Source: Sediminibacterium magnilacihabitans (GTDB lineage Bacteria; Bacteroidota; Bacteroidia; Chitinophagales; Chitinophagaceae). From it: a stretch of 64,000 bases of DNA. The position numbers were made by a program, and so were the translations under genes. Shown here one piece after another: positions 26,966 through 34,538 of the stretch (the stretch's first letter is position 1; each line of letters begins with the position of its first letter). The notes under the pieces were generated by a model. That model worked only from the letters and a program-made list of their open reading frames with translations. It made no database searches and was not told where the DNA came from. The DNA lies in the NCBI GenBank assembly GCA_002973575.1, contig PVEQ01000009.1, forward strand, positions 1 to 64,000. Direction: 5' to 3'.

Positions 26966-27606
26966 ATGACTAAGCGAACTGTTTATTGCTTGCTGGCATG
27001 TCTTTTCTCAATGCAGATACATGCCCAGACTGCTGATTATTTTCCCACGGCACAACAATGGGAACGCAGAACACCTGCTGCGCTGCAATTGAAGGAAGCC
27101 GGTATTTCCAAAGCCATTCAACTGGCCCGGGCGGGTGAGAGCAAGAACCCCCGCAATATGGAGATCAACCATTACCGCACGTTTGGTAAAGAACCATTTG
27201 GGGAAGGCATTGGTCCTTTTGCCGAACGTGGCGAGCCTACTGGTGTGAGTGGGGCGGCCATTGGGGTGGTGGCATGTTTATCAACGCGTATGATATGGCG
27301 CGGTTTGGATTGCTGACCCTGCACAAAGGCAACTGGAACGGCAAACAATTGCTGAGCAAGCAATGGATTCAGCAGGCGTTGACGCCTACACCTGTTAAGA
27401 CAGACTACGGGTACATGAACTTTTTCCTCAATACCGATAAAAAATTCCTGCCAAGTGCACCCGCTACTGCTTTTGCGCACCTGGGCAACGGTAACAATGT
27501 GATCTATGTAGACCCCGAGCACAACCTGGTTGTAGTGATGCGCTGGATTGAAAGAAATGCAATGGATAACGTGGTGAAAGCCGTATTGGAAGCATTGCCC
27601 AACTAA
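26966..27606 (+). pseudogene. Serine hydrolase (beta-lactamase class C fold), centre deleted
   Basis: The first part has a signal peptide (MTKRTVYCLLACLFSMQIHA) and reads through FGEGIGPFAERGEPTG, the usual N-terminal region of this hydrolase family. It then jumps straight to the family's late motif SGGGHWGGGMF, which needs one extra G in the run at 27251-27254 to be in frame; the rest (NAYDMARFGLLTLHKG to the end) continues in that other frame to 27606. About 200 or more residues, including the SxxK catalytic motif, are missing, so the enzyme is dead whatever the G run really is. N- and C-terminal parts are otherwise well kept, which points to recent loss. Confidence 0.85.
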
Positions 27607-27619
27607 CAACTAAAACCCC

Positions 27620-27627
27620 TACTTTTG
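27620..27627 (+). promoter_or_regulatory. Promoter -7 element of tRNA-Leu
   Basis: TACTTTTG matches TAnnTTTG and lies 31 bases before the mature tRNA 5' end, a normal leader length for a tRNA transcript. Confidence 0.6.
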
Positions 27628-27657
27628 CGTCCCGGTGGGAGATCATTCTCACTTTTT

Positions 27658-27741
27658 GCGGATGTGGCGAAATTGGCAGACGCACTAGACTTAGGATCTA
27701 GCGCCTTACGGCATGTAGGTTCGACTCCTATCATCCGCACC
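27658..27741 (+). tRNA. tRNA-Leu (anticodon UAG)
   Basis: The acceptor stem GCGGATG pairs with CATCCGC. The anticodon arm CTAGA-CTTAGGA-TCTAG exposes TAG, which reads CUN leucine codons. A variable arm of class II type and a T loop TTCGACT are present. The mature end is A at 27739 followed by CC, so the 3' CCA is only partly encoded. A strong terminator follows 20 bases downstream. Confidence 0.95.
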
Positions 27742-27760
27742 GATAGACTTTCAATCTCTT

Positions 27761-27794
27761 ACACAAGACCCGCTTCGGTGGGTTTTGTGTTTTT
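27761..27794 (+). terminator. Rho-independent terminator of tRNA-Leu
   Basis: The 11-base stem ACACAAGACCC (27761-27771) pairs with GGGTTTTGTGT (27780-27790), including one G-U pair, around an 8-base loop and runs into TTTT. It lies just before the stop codon of the convergent hipT gene. Confidence 0.9.
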
Positions 27795-27803
27795 AATACA
27801 ATC

Positions 27804-28754
27804 CTAGATTCCCAATCGCCGGTATCGTTCATTGAGCACGTTCAGGTAAGCATCTTTCATTTCCCGGGACAGGAATGAGCGCTCGATCCAATCAAGTGCA
27901 AGCGCGCGTTTTCTTCCGAACCGACGGAATACACTCGTCACTTGTCGGGTATTTAACCCCAACCCTTGCCCAAGCCGTTCGAAATGTTCCCTGTGCAACT
28001 TCTTCTTTTTTCCTTCCAGTGTCAAAGCCAGTTCTTCACTGTCAACAGGGTTGGCGATGCAGACATTGAGCAGGTCATAAGCAGGCGCAAGCTGCCATTG
28101 CCCTTGCGTATGGATCAGCGAAAAATTCTTTAGGTGCATATCGTTGTTGCCGGTTAGGAAACTGAAGACTGCAATCTCGAAAAAATACAATTGATCCAGC
28201 AACGTGTTATCAGAATAGGTGTTGATCGCCTTACCTATTTTTTCCATAGATCCCTTGTATTTGTCTACAGCTTCCAGGAGTTGGAACATATCTAGCATGT
28301 GGATCTTTTTACCTTTTTCCGTACGATCGATCCGCCGGGTGATGTATGACAATTCTCCTGTTTTTAACCGTATCAGGCTTGAAGGCACCACCCGGATATC
28401 AAAAGCCGCTGCGATGCGCATTGTTAGGTGTTCGTTTTGTGGCATTTCGGGATAATGCTCGGATGGAGGTTTGAAAATATAATTACCGCCCAATGCACCT
28501 ACAACCGTCAACCGATTATATCCGCCTTCGGCAAGGGACTGCCGTACAAGGGTCAGCGAAAGTTTAGGTTGAACACCTGGTACGGCAATGCTTCTTGCTA
28601 CTACCTGTTGTGCCAGCGAAGACATATCATCCAGTGTATAGTCGAACTGCGGCGCATCCTTTGTTCCGAAAAAATTGCTACTGCAATGGGCATGAAAATC
28701 ACCCTCCGCTTCCGGCGGTAGTTCCTCATAACAATATAGACAACGCTTATTCAT
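27804..28754 (-). CDS. hipT: HipT-like kinase toxin of a hipBST module
   Basis: 316 residues, shorter than full HipA (about 440), because the N-terminal subdomain is encoded separately by the gene before it. Order: a small Cys/His motif (C5, C8, H21, C24) that may bind zinc, the loop GVQPKLSL at 60-67, ATP-site K95 in YIFKPP, catalytic D205 in NNDMHLKN, and metal-binding D227 in PAYDLL. Kinase residues are intact, so it should be active. Known HipA and HipT phosphorylate aminoacyl-tRNA synthetases and stop growth. The Ser-Ile-Ser motif of classical HipT reads Ser-Ile-Ala-Val-Pro here. It overlaps the preceding gene by 8 bases. Confidence 0.9.
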   Translation of the reverse strand: MNKRCLYCYEELPPEAEGDFHAHCSSNFFGTKDAPQFDYTLDDMSSLAQQVVARSIAVPGVQPKLSLTLVRQSLAEGGYNRLTVVGALGGNYIFKPPSEHYPEMPQNEHLTMRIAAAFDIRVVPSSLIRLKTGELSYITRRIDRTEKGKKIHMLDMFQLLEAVDKYKGSMEKIGKAINTYSDNTLLDQLYFFEIAVFSFLTGNNDMHLKNFSLIHTQGQWQLAPAYDLLNVCIANPVDSEELALTLEGKKKKLHREHFERLGQGLGLNTRQVTSVFRRFGRKRALALDWIERSFLSREMKDAYLNVLNERYRRLGI

Positions 28755-29079
28755 TGTTGAGTTCGATCGGTTGAATACTGACAGCGCCTATGCAATTCCT
28801 GCAACAGGCCAGCAAGAGACCCATGCGGTCATTGGGATTGAGCTTCCAGTTTTTGCTTGCAATATCCAGCAACCAGCCTTCTGGTATCAGGCCTTCAAAA
28901 AAAGCGAACAGGCGGTTAGAAACATAGGGCTCCGCTTGAAGTGGCATGGTAAGCGTGATGGGTGCCGCCGCCGTTAATGCCAGGTAAGCCCGGTCATAGC
29001 GAAAGATATATTCTCCCTCATCCGTCTCTGTGAGCGTTCCAGCCATGATGGTACCATATAGTACGGCCGCTTTTCTCAT
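28747..29079 (-). CDS. hipS: HipS-like protein, HipA N-terminal subdomain as separate gene
   Basis: 110 residues equal to the N-terminal subdomain 1 of HipA: beta-rich start (AVLYGTIMAGTLTE), then FFEGLIPEGWLLDIASK (about residues 60-76) and DRMGLLLACCRNCIGAVSI (about 83-101), the classical landmarks. In the E. coli O127 hipBST system the HipS counterpart works as antitoxin for HipT. It overlaps hipB by 4 bases (ATGA) and hipT by 8, so the three are translationally coupled. That it is the antitoxin here is inferred from this order. Confidence 0.88.
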   Translation of the reverse strand: MRKAAVLYGTIMAGTLTETDEGEYIFRYDRAYLALTAAAPITLTMPLQAEPYVSNRLFAFFEGLIPEGWLLDIASKNWKLNPNDRMGLLLACCRNCIGAVSIQPIELNNE

Positions 29080-29315
29080 GTCGCTGGGTTTTCATTTTTT
29101 TCAGGCAGGTTACCGAGCTCACGGCTGCTGACCGGGGCCAGTTCATGCCCAAACATTTTAAGTACCTGGTTCACTTTTTCTAACTGGAGGGTCTCTTTCC
29201 CCTGCTCGATTTTGCGCACAACAGTAAGGGCTACGCCCGAGCGTTCGGCGAACTCCTGCTGGCTCATCCCCGTCTGCTTACGCCTGCGTTTGACAAATTC
29301 AGCTAGTCGCTCCAT
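29076..29315 (-). CDS. hipB: HipB-like XRE antitoxin and autorepressor
   Basis: 79 residues from the ATG at 29315 (MERLAEFVKRRRKQTG). An alternative start 45 bases upstream would run through an operator palindrome, so I chose this one. The HTH lies in MSQQEFAERSGVALTVVRKIEQGKE (about 17-41). The C-terminus (LAPVSSRELGNLPEKNENPAT) is the exposed tail expected of HipB. Three matching palindromes lie upstream, the nearest 9 bases away, consistent with tight self-repression. Confidence 0.9.
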   Translation of the reverse strand: MERLAEFVKRRRKQTGMSQQEFAERSGVALTVVRKIEQGKETLQLEKVNQVLKMFGHELAPVSSRELGNLPEKNENPAT

Positions 29316-29323
29316 TTTTGTAT

Positions 29324-29343
29324 TTATATGCTTAAAGATATAA
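29324..29343 (-). promoter_or_regulatory. HipB operator 1 (proximal)
   Basis: TTATAT, eight bases, ATATAA: a 20-base palindrome 9 bases upstream of the hipB start codon. The 8-base centre equals the spacing in the E. coli HipB operator (TATCC-N8-GGATA). Confidence 0.75.
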
Positions 29344-29363
29344 TAGTGTAAAAATAGCAATAA

Positions 29364-29383
29364 TTATATTCAATTACATATAA
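29364..29383 (-). promoter_or_regulatory. HipB operator 2
   Basis: TTATAT-TCAATTAC-ATATAA. The centre lies 40 bases from operator 1, close to four helical turns, so proteins on both would face the same side of the DNA. Confidence 0.75.
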
Positions 29384-29402
29384 AAATAAATAAAACCAAC
29401 TT

Positions 29403-29422
29403 TTATATCTAATTACATATAA
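29403..29422 (-). promoter_or_regulatory. HipB operator 3 (distal)
   Basis: TTATAT-CTAATTAC-ATATAA. The centre lies 39 bases from operator 2; its central 8 bases nearly match operator 2, unlike operator 1. Confidence 0.75.
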
Positions 29423-29530
29423 AGTGTAGATAATTACAGCAAATCCATACTGAAGTATTTGTTTGATTTTTAAGTAGTTTTAGCGCATTTGACGCCCATC
29501 ATCTAAACCGCCTTCAACCAATTGCATCCA

Positions 29531-30949
29531 GTGAAACAATCCTTATTGCGATCTCTTGCTATTATCTTCATCTTATCACTCCATTTAGATAAGACTGTCG
29601 CTCAAAAAACAGCCAATCGTCCCAATGTGATCTTCATTTTGGCAGATGACCTCGGCTATGGCGACCTGGGTTGTTACGGGCAACCATTGATCGCAACACC
29701 TCATATCGACCAGCTTGCCGCTTCCGGCATGCGGTTTACGCAGTTCTATTCGGGCACATCGGTATGCGCTCCTTCGCGCGCTTCATTAATGACCGGCCTG
29801 CATACAGGTCATACACCGATACGCGGCAACCGTGAAGTGAAGCCTGAAGGCCAGTGGCCTATTCCCGACAGTACTTATACCATGGCCGAAATGTTTAAAA
29901 AAGCCGGCTATACCACCGGTGATTTCGGCAAATGGGGATTGGGTTATGTTGGCTCTGAAGGCGATCCAGTGAAACAGGGTTTTGATCGTTTCTTCGGATA
30001 CAATTGCCAGGCGCAGGCGCACAATTATTTTCCGGGTCATTTATGGGATAACGATACAAAAATCGATCTGCCCAATACCCCCGGCAAGCAGCCTGCCTAT
30101 GCTGGTGACCTCATACAACAAAAAACCCTTTCTTTTATAGACGACAACAAGTCCCGCCCTTTCTTTCTCTATCTTTCTTATACATTGCCACATGCAGCCC
30201 TTCAACTGCCCGCAGGCGACAGTTTGTTTGAATGGTATAAGCACAAATTCAACGAGCAGCCTGTAGCCATCAAAGCATGGAATGGAATTGGCTACCAGCC
30301 CCAGGCATACCCGCATGCAGCTTATGCGGCAATGGTAGCGAAGCTCGACAACTATGTGGGTGAAGTGATGGCGAAGCTGAAAGCCTTACACATTGACGAG
30401 AACACGCTGGTGATCTTCAGCAGCGATAACGGTCCGCATGCAGAAGGCGGCAACGACCCCACTTTCTTCAACAGTAGCGGTGGGTTCAGGGGCATCAAAA
30501 GAGATCTGTATGAAGGAGGCATGCGGGAACCTATGATCGCAAGATGGCCGGGGATGATCAAAGCAGGAGAGACATCTGGCTTCGTAGGCGCTTTCTGGGA
30601 TTTCTTCCCAACATTCGCGGCCCTGGCAGGCGTGCCGGTAACAGATAAGATAGATGGTATTTCGATTTTGCCAACACTGCTGAACAAAGGCCGGCAGCAA
30701 CAGCATGAATACCTCTACTGGGAATTCCATGAGAACGGAGGCCGGCAGGCCATCCGGATGGGTAACTGGAAAGCAGTGAAGTATCGCGTAAAAGAAGATA
30801 AAAACGCCCGCTGGGAACTGTACGATCTTGCCGCCGATGCACATGAAACGCATGACATAGCAGCACAACATCCGGATATGGCAAAAAAGATCAGCGGGTT
30901 GGCAAAGCATGCACACACGCATTCCACAATAGATGAATGGAATTTTTAG
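29531..30949 (+). CDS. Family S1 sulfatase (Cys type, CAPSR)
   Basis: 472 residues from GTG at 29531; a TTG at 29522 is the alternative and no ATG is available. A signal peptide (about 1-25) precedes a formylglycine-dependent sulfatase: metal site ILADDLGYGD near 36-45 and the sulfatase signature CAPSR at about 79-83, whose Cys must be oxidised to formylglycine by an anSME-type enzyme, not found in this window. The C-terminal subdomain is complete. It removes sulfate esters from carbohydrates or aryl compounds in the periplasm. A second sulfatase follows 26 bases later. Confidence 0.92.
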   Translation: MKQSLLRSLAIIFILSLHLDKTVAQKTANRPNVIFILADDLGYGDLGCYGQPLIATPHIDQLAASGMRFTQFYSGTSVCAPSRASLMTGLHTGHTPIRGNREVKPEGQWPIPDSTYTMAEMFKKAGYTTGDFGKWGLGYVGSEGDPVKQGFDRFFGYNCQAQAHNYFPGHLWDNDTKIDLPNTPGKQPAYAGDLIQQKTLSFIDDNKSRPFFLYLSYTLPHAALQLPAGDSLFEWYKHKFNEQPVAIKAWNGIGYQPQAYPHAAYAAMVAKLDNYVGEVMAKLKALHIDENTLVIFSSDNGPHAEGGNDPTFFNSSGGFRGIKRDLYEGGMREPMIARWPGMIKAGETSGFVGAFWDFFPTFAALAGVPVTDKIDGISILPTLLNKGRQQQHEYLYWEFHENGGRQAIRMGNWKAVKYRVKEDKNARWELYDLAADAHETHDIAAQHPDMAKKISGLAKHAHTHSTIDEWNF

Positions 30950-30975
30950 CATTATTATCATCAATAGCATATCTC

Positions 30976-32469
30976 ATGAAACGACTTGTCATTTTTCAAT
31001 CGAAAAACAGCTTGTTTTTCCTGCTGCCTTTGCTTTTCTTGTGCAGCAGTTACCACCAGCCATTGCCAGGCGCCGGCAAAGGGGATACACCTCCTAACAT
31101 CATCATCATTTTGATGGATGATATGGGCTATGGCGACCTGGAATGTTATGGAGGTTTTCCTTATCACACGCCCCATATCAACCAATTTGCTGCGCAGGGC
31201 ATGCGTTTCACTAATTATTATGCAGCCCAGGCGGTGTGCAGCGCTTCAAGGGCAGGCTTGCTGACTGGCTGTTATCCCAATCGCTTAGGTATTTCAGGGG
31301 CATTGAATCCATGGAGTACCAAAGCGCTGAACCCCTCCGAAGAGACCATTGCAGAATTGGTGAAAGCCAAAGGATACAGAACAGGAATAATAGGAAAATG
31401 GCATTTAGGAGATAAAGAACCATTCCTCCCATTACAGCAGGGTTTTGACGAATTTCTCGGATTGCCTTATTCGAATGATATGTGGCCGATCAACTATGAT
31501 GGCAAACCCATTACAGACACCACAGACTGGAAATCTAAATACCCGCCCCTGCCCTTATACGAAGGCAATAAAAAAATAAGAGTAATCAATACACTGGAAG
31601 ACCAGTCTTTATTAACTACTCTCTATACAGAACGGGCTGTACAGTTCATCAAACAAAACAAACAACGCCCCTTCTTTTTATACCTGGCACATGCCATGGT
31701 ACATGTACCTATTGCTGCCTCTGCCAAGTTCAGGGGCAAAAGCGGTGCCGGTCTGTTTGGAGATGTAATGGAAGAAGTAGACTGGTCTATTGGAACCGTT
31801 ATGAAAACATTGGAAGAGCAAGGCCTCACCAAAAACACACTGGTTATTTTTACCAGCGATAATGGACCCTGGCTCACTTTCGGTAACCATGCCGGCAATT
31901 CAGGCGCGCTGCGCGAAGGCAAGGGAACAGCCTGGGATGGCGGTTTGAAAGTGCCCTGCATCATTCGCTGGCCTGGCAAAATTGCAGCAGGCGCCATCTG
32001 TAATAATATGGTAGCTGCCATGGACATATTGCCCACTGTGGTGAATATTTGCGGAGCCGCTAAGCCTGCTAAAAAGATCGACGGAGTAGATATTAAATCT
32101 CTGCTCTTTCAACAGCAGGGAGCCAATCCACGCGATGAGTTTGTTTATTATTACGACAACAACAGTCTTAAAGCCATCCGGAAAGGTCAATGGAAACTCA
32201 CTTTCCCTTGCATATCACAGACCTACAAAAAATTATCTGCTATTGGCAACGATGGCTGGCCCGGCAAATACGCCAAAGATTCGGTGCAACTGGCATTGTA
32301 CGATCTGAGAACAGATCCGGGAGAAACACTGGACGTACAGGAAAAACACAAAGACATTGTAGCACAGTTGAGTGCCCTTGCAGATCAATACAGGAAAGAA
32401 CTGGGTGATGACCTGACAAAACAAACCGGCTCAGGCGTAAGACCTGCAGCAGTAGTAAACCGAAAATAG
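30976..32469 (+). CDS. Family S1 sulfatase (CSASR variant)
   Basis: 497 residues from the ATG at 30976 (MKRLVIFQSKNSL); an in-frame earlier start at 30937 overlaps the first sulfatase and lacks signal-peptide shape. Signal segment about 10-25. The metal site is ILMDDMGYGD and the modification signature reads CSASR (Cys88), with Ala in place of the commoner Pro, which the C-x-P/A-x-R consensus allows. Catalytic residues further on (KWHLGD, SDNGPW) are present. Probably cotranscribed with the first sulfatase; substrates may differ or act in sequence. Confidence 0.92.
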   Translation: MKRLVIFQSKNSLFFLLPLLFLCSSYHQPLPGAGKGDTPPNIIIILMDDMGYGDLECYGGFPYHTPHINQFAAQGMRFTNYYAAQAVCSASRAGLLTGCYPNRLGISGALNPWSTKALNPSEETIAELVKAKGYRTGIIGKWHLGDKEPFLPLQQGFDEFLGLPYSNDMWPINYDGKPITDTTDWKSKYPPLPLYEGNKKIRVINTLEDQSLLTTLYTERAVQFIKQNKQRPFFLYLAHAMVHVPIAASAKFRGKSGAGLFGDVMEEVDWSIGTVMKTLEEQGLTKNTLVIFTSDNGPWLTFGNHAGNSGALREGKGTAWDGGLKVPCIIRWPGKIAAGAICNNMVAAMDILPTVVNICGAAKPAKKIDGVDIKSLLFQQQGANPRDEFVYYYDNNSLKAIRKGQWKLTFPCISQTYKKLSAIGNDGWPGKYAKDSVQLALYDLRTDPGETLDVQEKHKDIVAQLSALADQYRKELGDDLTKQTGSGVRPAAVVNRK

Positions 32470-32493
32470 CAGGCAGAGGTTAGGAACCTGGTC

Positions 32494-32509
32494 TCTAAAT
32501 TTCTCCAAA
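32494..32509 (+). promoter_or_regulatory. Response-regulator box 1
   Basis: TCTAAATTTCTCCAAA lies 33 bases before the response-regulator start codon. The identical 16 bases recur upstream of the tolC gene. It contains AAATTT repeated at a 10-base step (AAATTT-CTCC-AAATTT), the arrangement bound by OmpR-type regulators. A TTGACA/TACTTTAG promoter-like pair follows directly. Confidence 0.65.
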
Positions 32510-32541
32510 TTTTGACAGTACTTTAGTGTTAAAATTGGCAG

Positions 32542-33216
32542 ATGAAGTTATTGGTGGTAGAGGATGAACACACACTGCTGCAAAGTATTCTGGAATATTT
32601 TACGCAGGAAGAATTCCTTTGCGAAGGGTCTGCCACCCATGCCGACGCACTTAATAAAATAGAAGATTTCAGTTACGACTGCATTATTCTCGACATCAAC
32701 CTGCCGGATGGCAATGGCCTCCGCTTGCTGCAACACCTGCGCAAGCAAAAAAAAGACGATGCCGTGATCATCATTTCTGCGCGGGATTCCTTGCAGGATA
32801 AGATCACAGGGCTCGACTACGGGGCCGATGACTATATTACCAAACCCTTTCACCTCTCGGAACTCAACGCGAGGGTAAAAGCGCTGTTGCGCCGCAAATA
32901 TGTGCATGGTACTGATACACTGGAGCTGGGCAACCTGCAAATAGAACTTTTTTCACGTACCGCCAGTTGCGGCCAGCAAAAATTATCGCTTACCAAAAGT
33001 GAGTTCGATCTGCTGGCTTACCTGATGAATAACCCTAACCGCGTAGTAAGCAGGCAGGCCATCGCAGAGCATATTTACGGAGACCAGTCGGACAATATGC
33101 CTTCTTTCGATTTTGTTTATTCGCAGATAAAAAACCTCAAAAGAAAACTGAAGGAAAAAGGATGCGATGACCTGATACAAACCGTATACGGACTAGGCTA
33201 TAAATTATCGTTATGA
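32542..33216 (+). CDS. OmpR-family response regulator
   Basis: 224 residues. Receiver domain 1-120 with acidic pocket E7-D8, phospho-acceptor D51 (IILDINLPDG) and K103 region (DYITKPFHLSEL). The C-terminal winged helix (about 128-224) contains the OmpR/PhoB DNA-binding pattern ending TVYGLGYKLSL. It overlaps the histidine kinase gene by 4 bases (ATGA). Together they probably control the pump genes downstream, supported by the shared 16-base box. Confidence 0.95.
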   Translation: MKLLVVEDEHTLLQSILEYFTQEEFLCEGSATHADALNKIEDFSYDCIILDINLPDGNGLRLLQHLRKQKKDDAVIIISARDSLQDKITGLDYGADDYITKPFHLSELNARVKALLRRKYVHGTDTLELGNLQIELFSRTASCGQQKLSLTKSEFDLLAYLMNNPNRVVSRQAIAEHIYGDQSDNMPSFDFVYSQIKNLKRKLKEKGCDDLIQTVYGLGYKLSL

Positions 33217-34472
33217 GCAAACCGTTGCTGCAAAGAAATACCCGCTACCTGCTCACATGGCTGCCCGTCGTGTTGCTGTTCTGCTCTTTTTTATTTTATG
33301 TGATGTTACGCATGCAGGCTCATCACATGCAGGAAAAGCAACTGCTGCTTAAACAAGAAAATGTCTGGAAAACTTTTGTAGCCAACAAGGGCAATATTGA
33401 AAAGCATATCATCGGAGAATACGATATCGTTGAAGCAACGCAGCCTGTTGCATTGAATGCATCCAGGGATACTCTCGTTTATTACGCCGATGAAAAGAAG
33501 TCTCTTCCTTTTGAGATCCTCACCGGTCGCATGCAGTGGAACAATACTTCTTATAACCTTACCACTTATGTTTCATCAACAGAAATATCCCACCTCATCA
33601 TCAAGGTATTCATTACGGAGGCATTTATTTTATTGCTGCTGCTGGTTGCCATCGTAATACTGAACCGGAAAAGTTCAAAGTTGTTGTGGAAGCCATTTTT
33701 TTCTACCCTGCATGCAGCAAACAATTATGATATCGCCCGCAACCAGCCGCTTGCATTGGCCACTCATACGGGTACAACCGAATTCGACGAATTGAATGGA
33801 AGCATGATCAGTTTCGTCAATAATGCCAATACGGCTTATTTCAATCAGAAACAGTTTGTAGAAAATGCTTCGCATGAAATGCAAACGCCGCTGGCCATCA
33901 TACGTTCAAAACTGGAATTGCTCATCAACCAACCCGGCCTTACGGAAAAGAGCGCATCTATGCTGCAGGATATTACAGAAGCCAATGACCACCTGAGCCA
34001 GATGAACCGCAACCTGCTTTTATTGTCCAAGATCGAGAACAACCAGTTTCCCGATGCCGGCCCAGTAGATGTTTCGCAAATGCTCCGTCATTTACTGAAT
34101 AGCTTCCAGGAGCATTATGAATATTTCCCGGCGCTCACCTGCAACATTGAAGACCATGTTGTATTACAGGCAAACAGATCATTGATAGAAATACTCCTCT
34201 CCAATCTTGTCAACAATGCCATCATACACAATAAGGAGAATGGAGAAATGAATGTTACCCTTTCCTCATCCTATCTCCTCATACAAAACACAGGGCCCAA
34301 ACCGGATATTGATCCGATGGAACTGTTTGAGCGATTTAAAAAAGGTTCTTATCAAACCAAAACAACAGGACTGGGACTGTCGCTGGTGAAACAAATTGTG
34401 TTGTTGTATCAATATCAAATCAGCTATCAATACCTGGATGGATGGCATATGATAAAAGTAACTTTTCGGTAA
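33213..34472 (+). CDS. Membrane sensor histidine kinase
   Basis: 419 residues. Two membrane helices (about 11-29 and 128-149) flank a short periplasmic sensor of about 100 residues. Then the dimerisation domain with phospho-acceptor H221 in ASHEMQTPLA, and a HATPase with N box NLVNNAIIHN and G box GLGLSLVKQI. The ATPase domain is on the short side but complete. It should phosphorylate the response regulator encoded before it. The signal it senses is unknown; pump substrates or envelope stress are candidates. Confidence 0.94.
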   Translation: MSKPLLQRNTRYLLTWLPVVLLFCSFLFYVMLRMQAHHMQEKQLLLKQENVWKTFVANKGNIEKHIIGEYDIVEATQPVALNASRDTLVYYADEKKSLPFEILTGRMQWNNTSYNLTTYVSSTEISHLIIKVFITEAFILLLLLVAIVILNRKSSKLLWKPFFSTLHAANNYDIARNQPLALATHTGTTEFDELNGSMISFVNNANTAYFNQKQFVENASHEMQTPLAIIRSKLELLINQPGLTEKSASMLQDITEANDHLSQMNRNLLLLSKIENNQFPDAGPVDVSQMLRHLLNSFQEHYEYFPALTCNIEDHVVLQANRSLIEILLSNLVNNAIIHNKENGEMNVTLSSSYLLIQNTGPKPDIDPMELFERFKKGSYQTKTTGLGLSLVKQIVLLYQYQISYQYLDGWHMIKVTFR

Positions 34473-34480
34473 ATCTGGCA

Positions 34481-34496
34481 TCTAAATTTCTCCAAA
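34481..34496 (+). promoter_or_regulatory. Response-regulator box 2, upstream of tolC
   Basis: TCTAAATTTCTCCAAA, identical over 16 bases to the box upstream of the response regulator, begins 9 bases after the kinase stop and 58 before the tolC start. A TTTACG-like -7 word follows at nearly the same distance as at box 1. Confidence 0.65.
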
Positions 34497-34538
34497 ATCC
34501 TGCAATAGCTTTACGTTTCGTTTAAATCACCCGGTTCA

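Noticed and set aside
27625..27807. 60-codon frame over tRNA-Leu
   Set aside because: It runs through the tRNA and its terminator; the RNA gene explains the sequence.
27658..29422. hipBST as part of an island integrated at tRNA-Leu
   Set aside because: I found no second copy of the tRNA 3' end beyond the hip genes and no integrase, so integration at this site is not supported.
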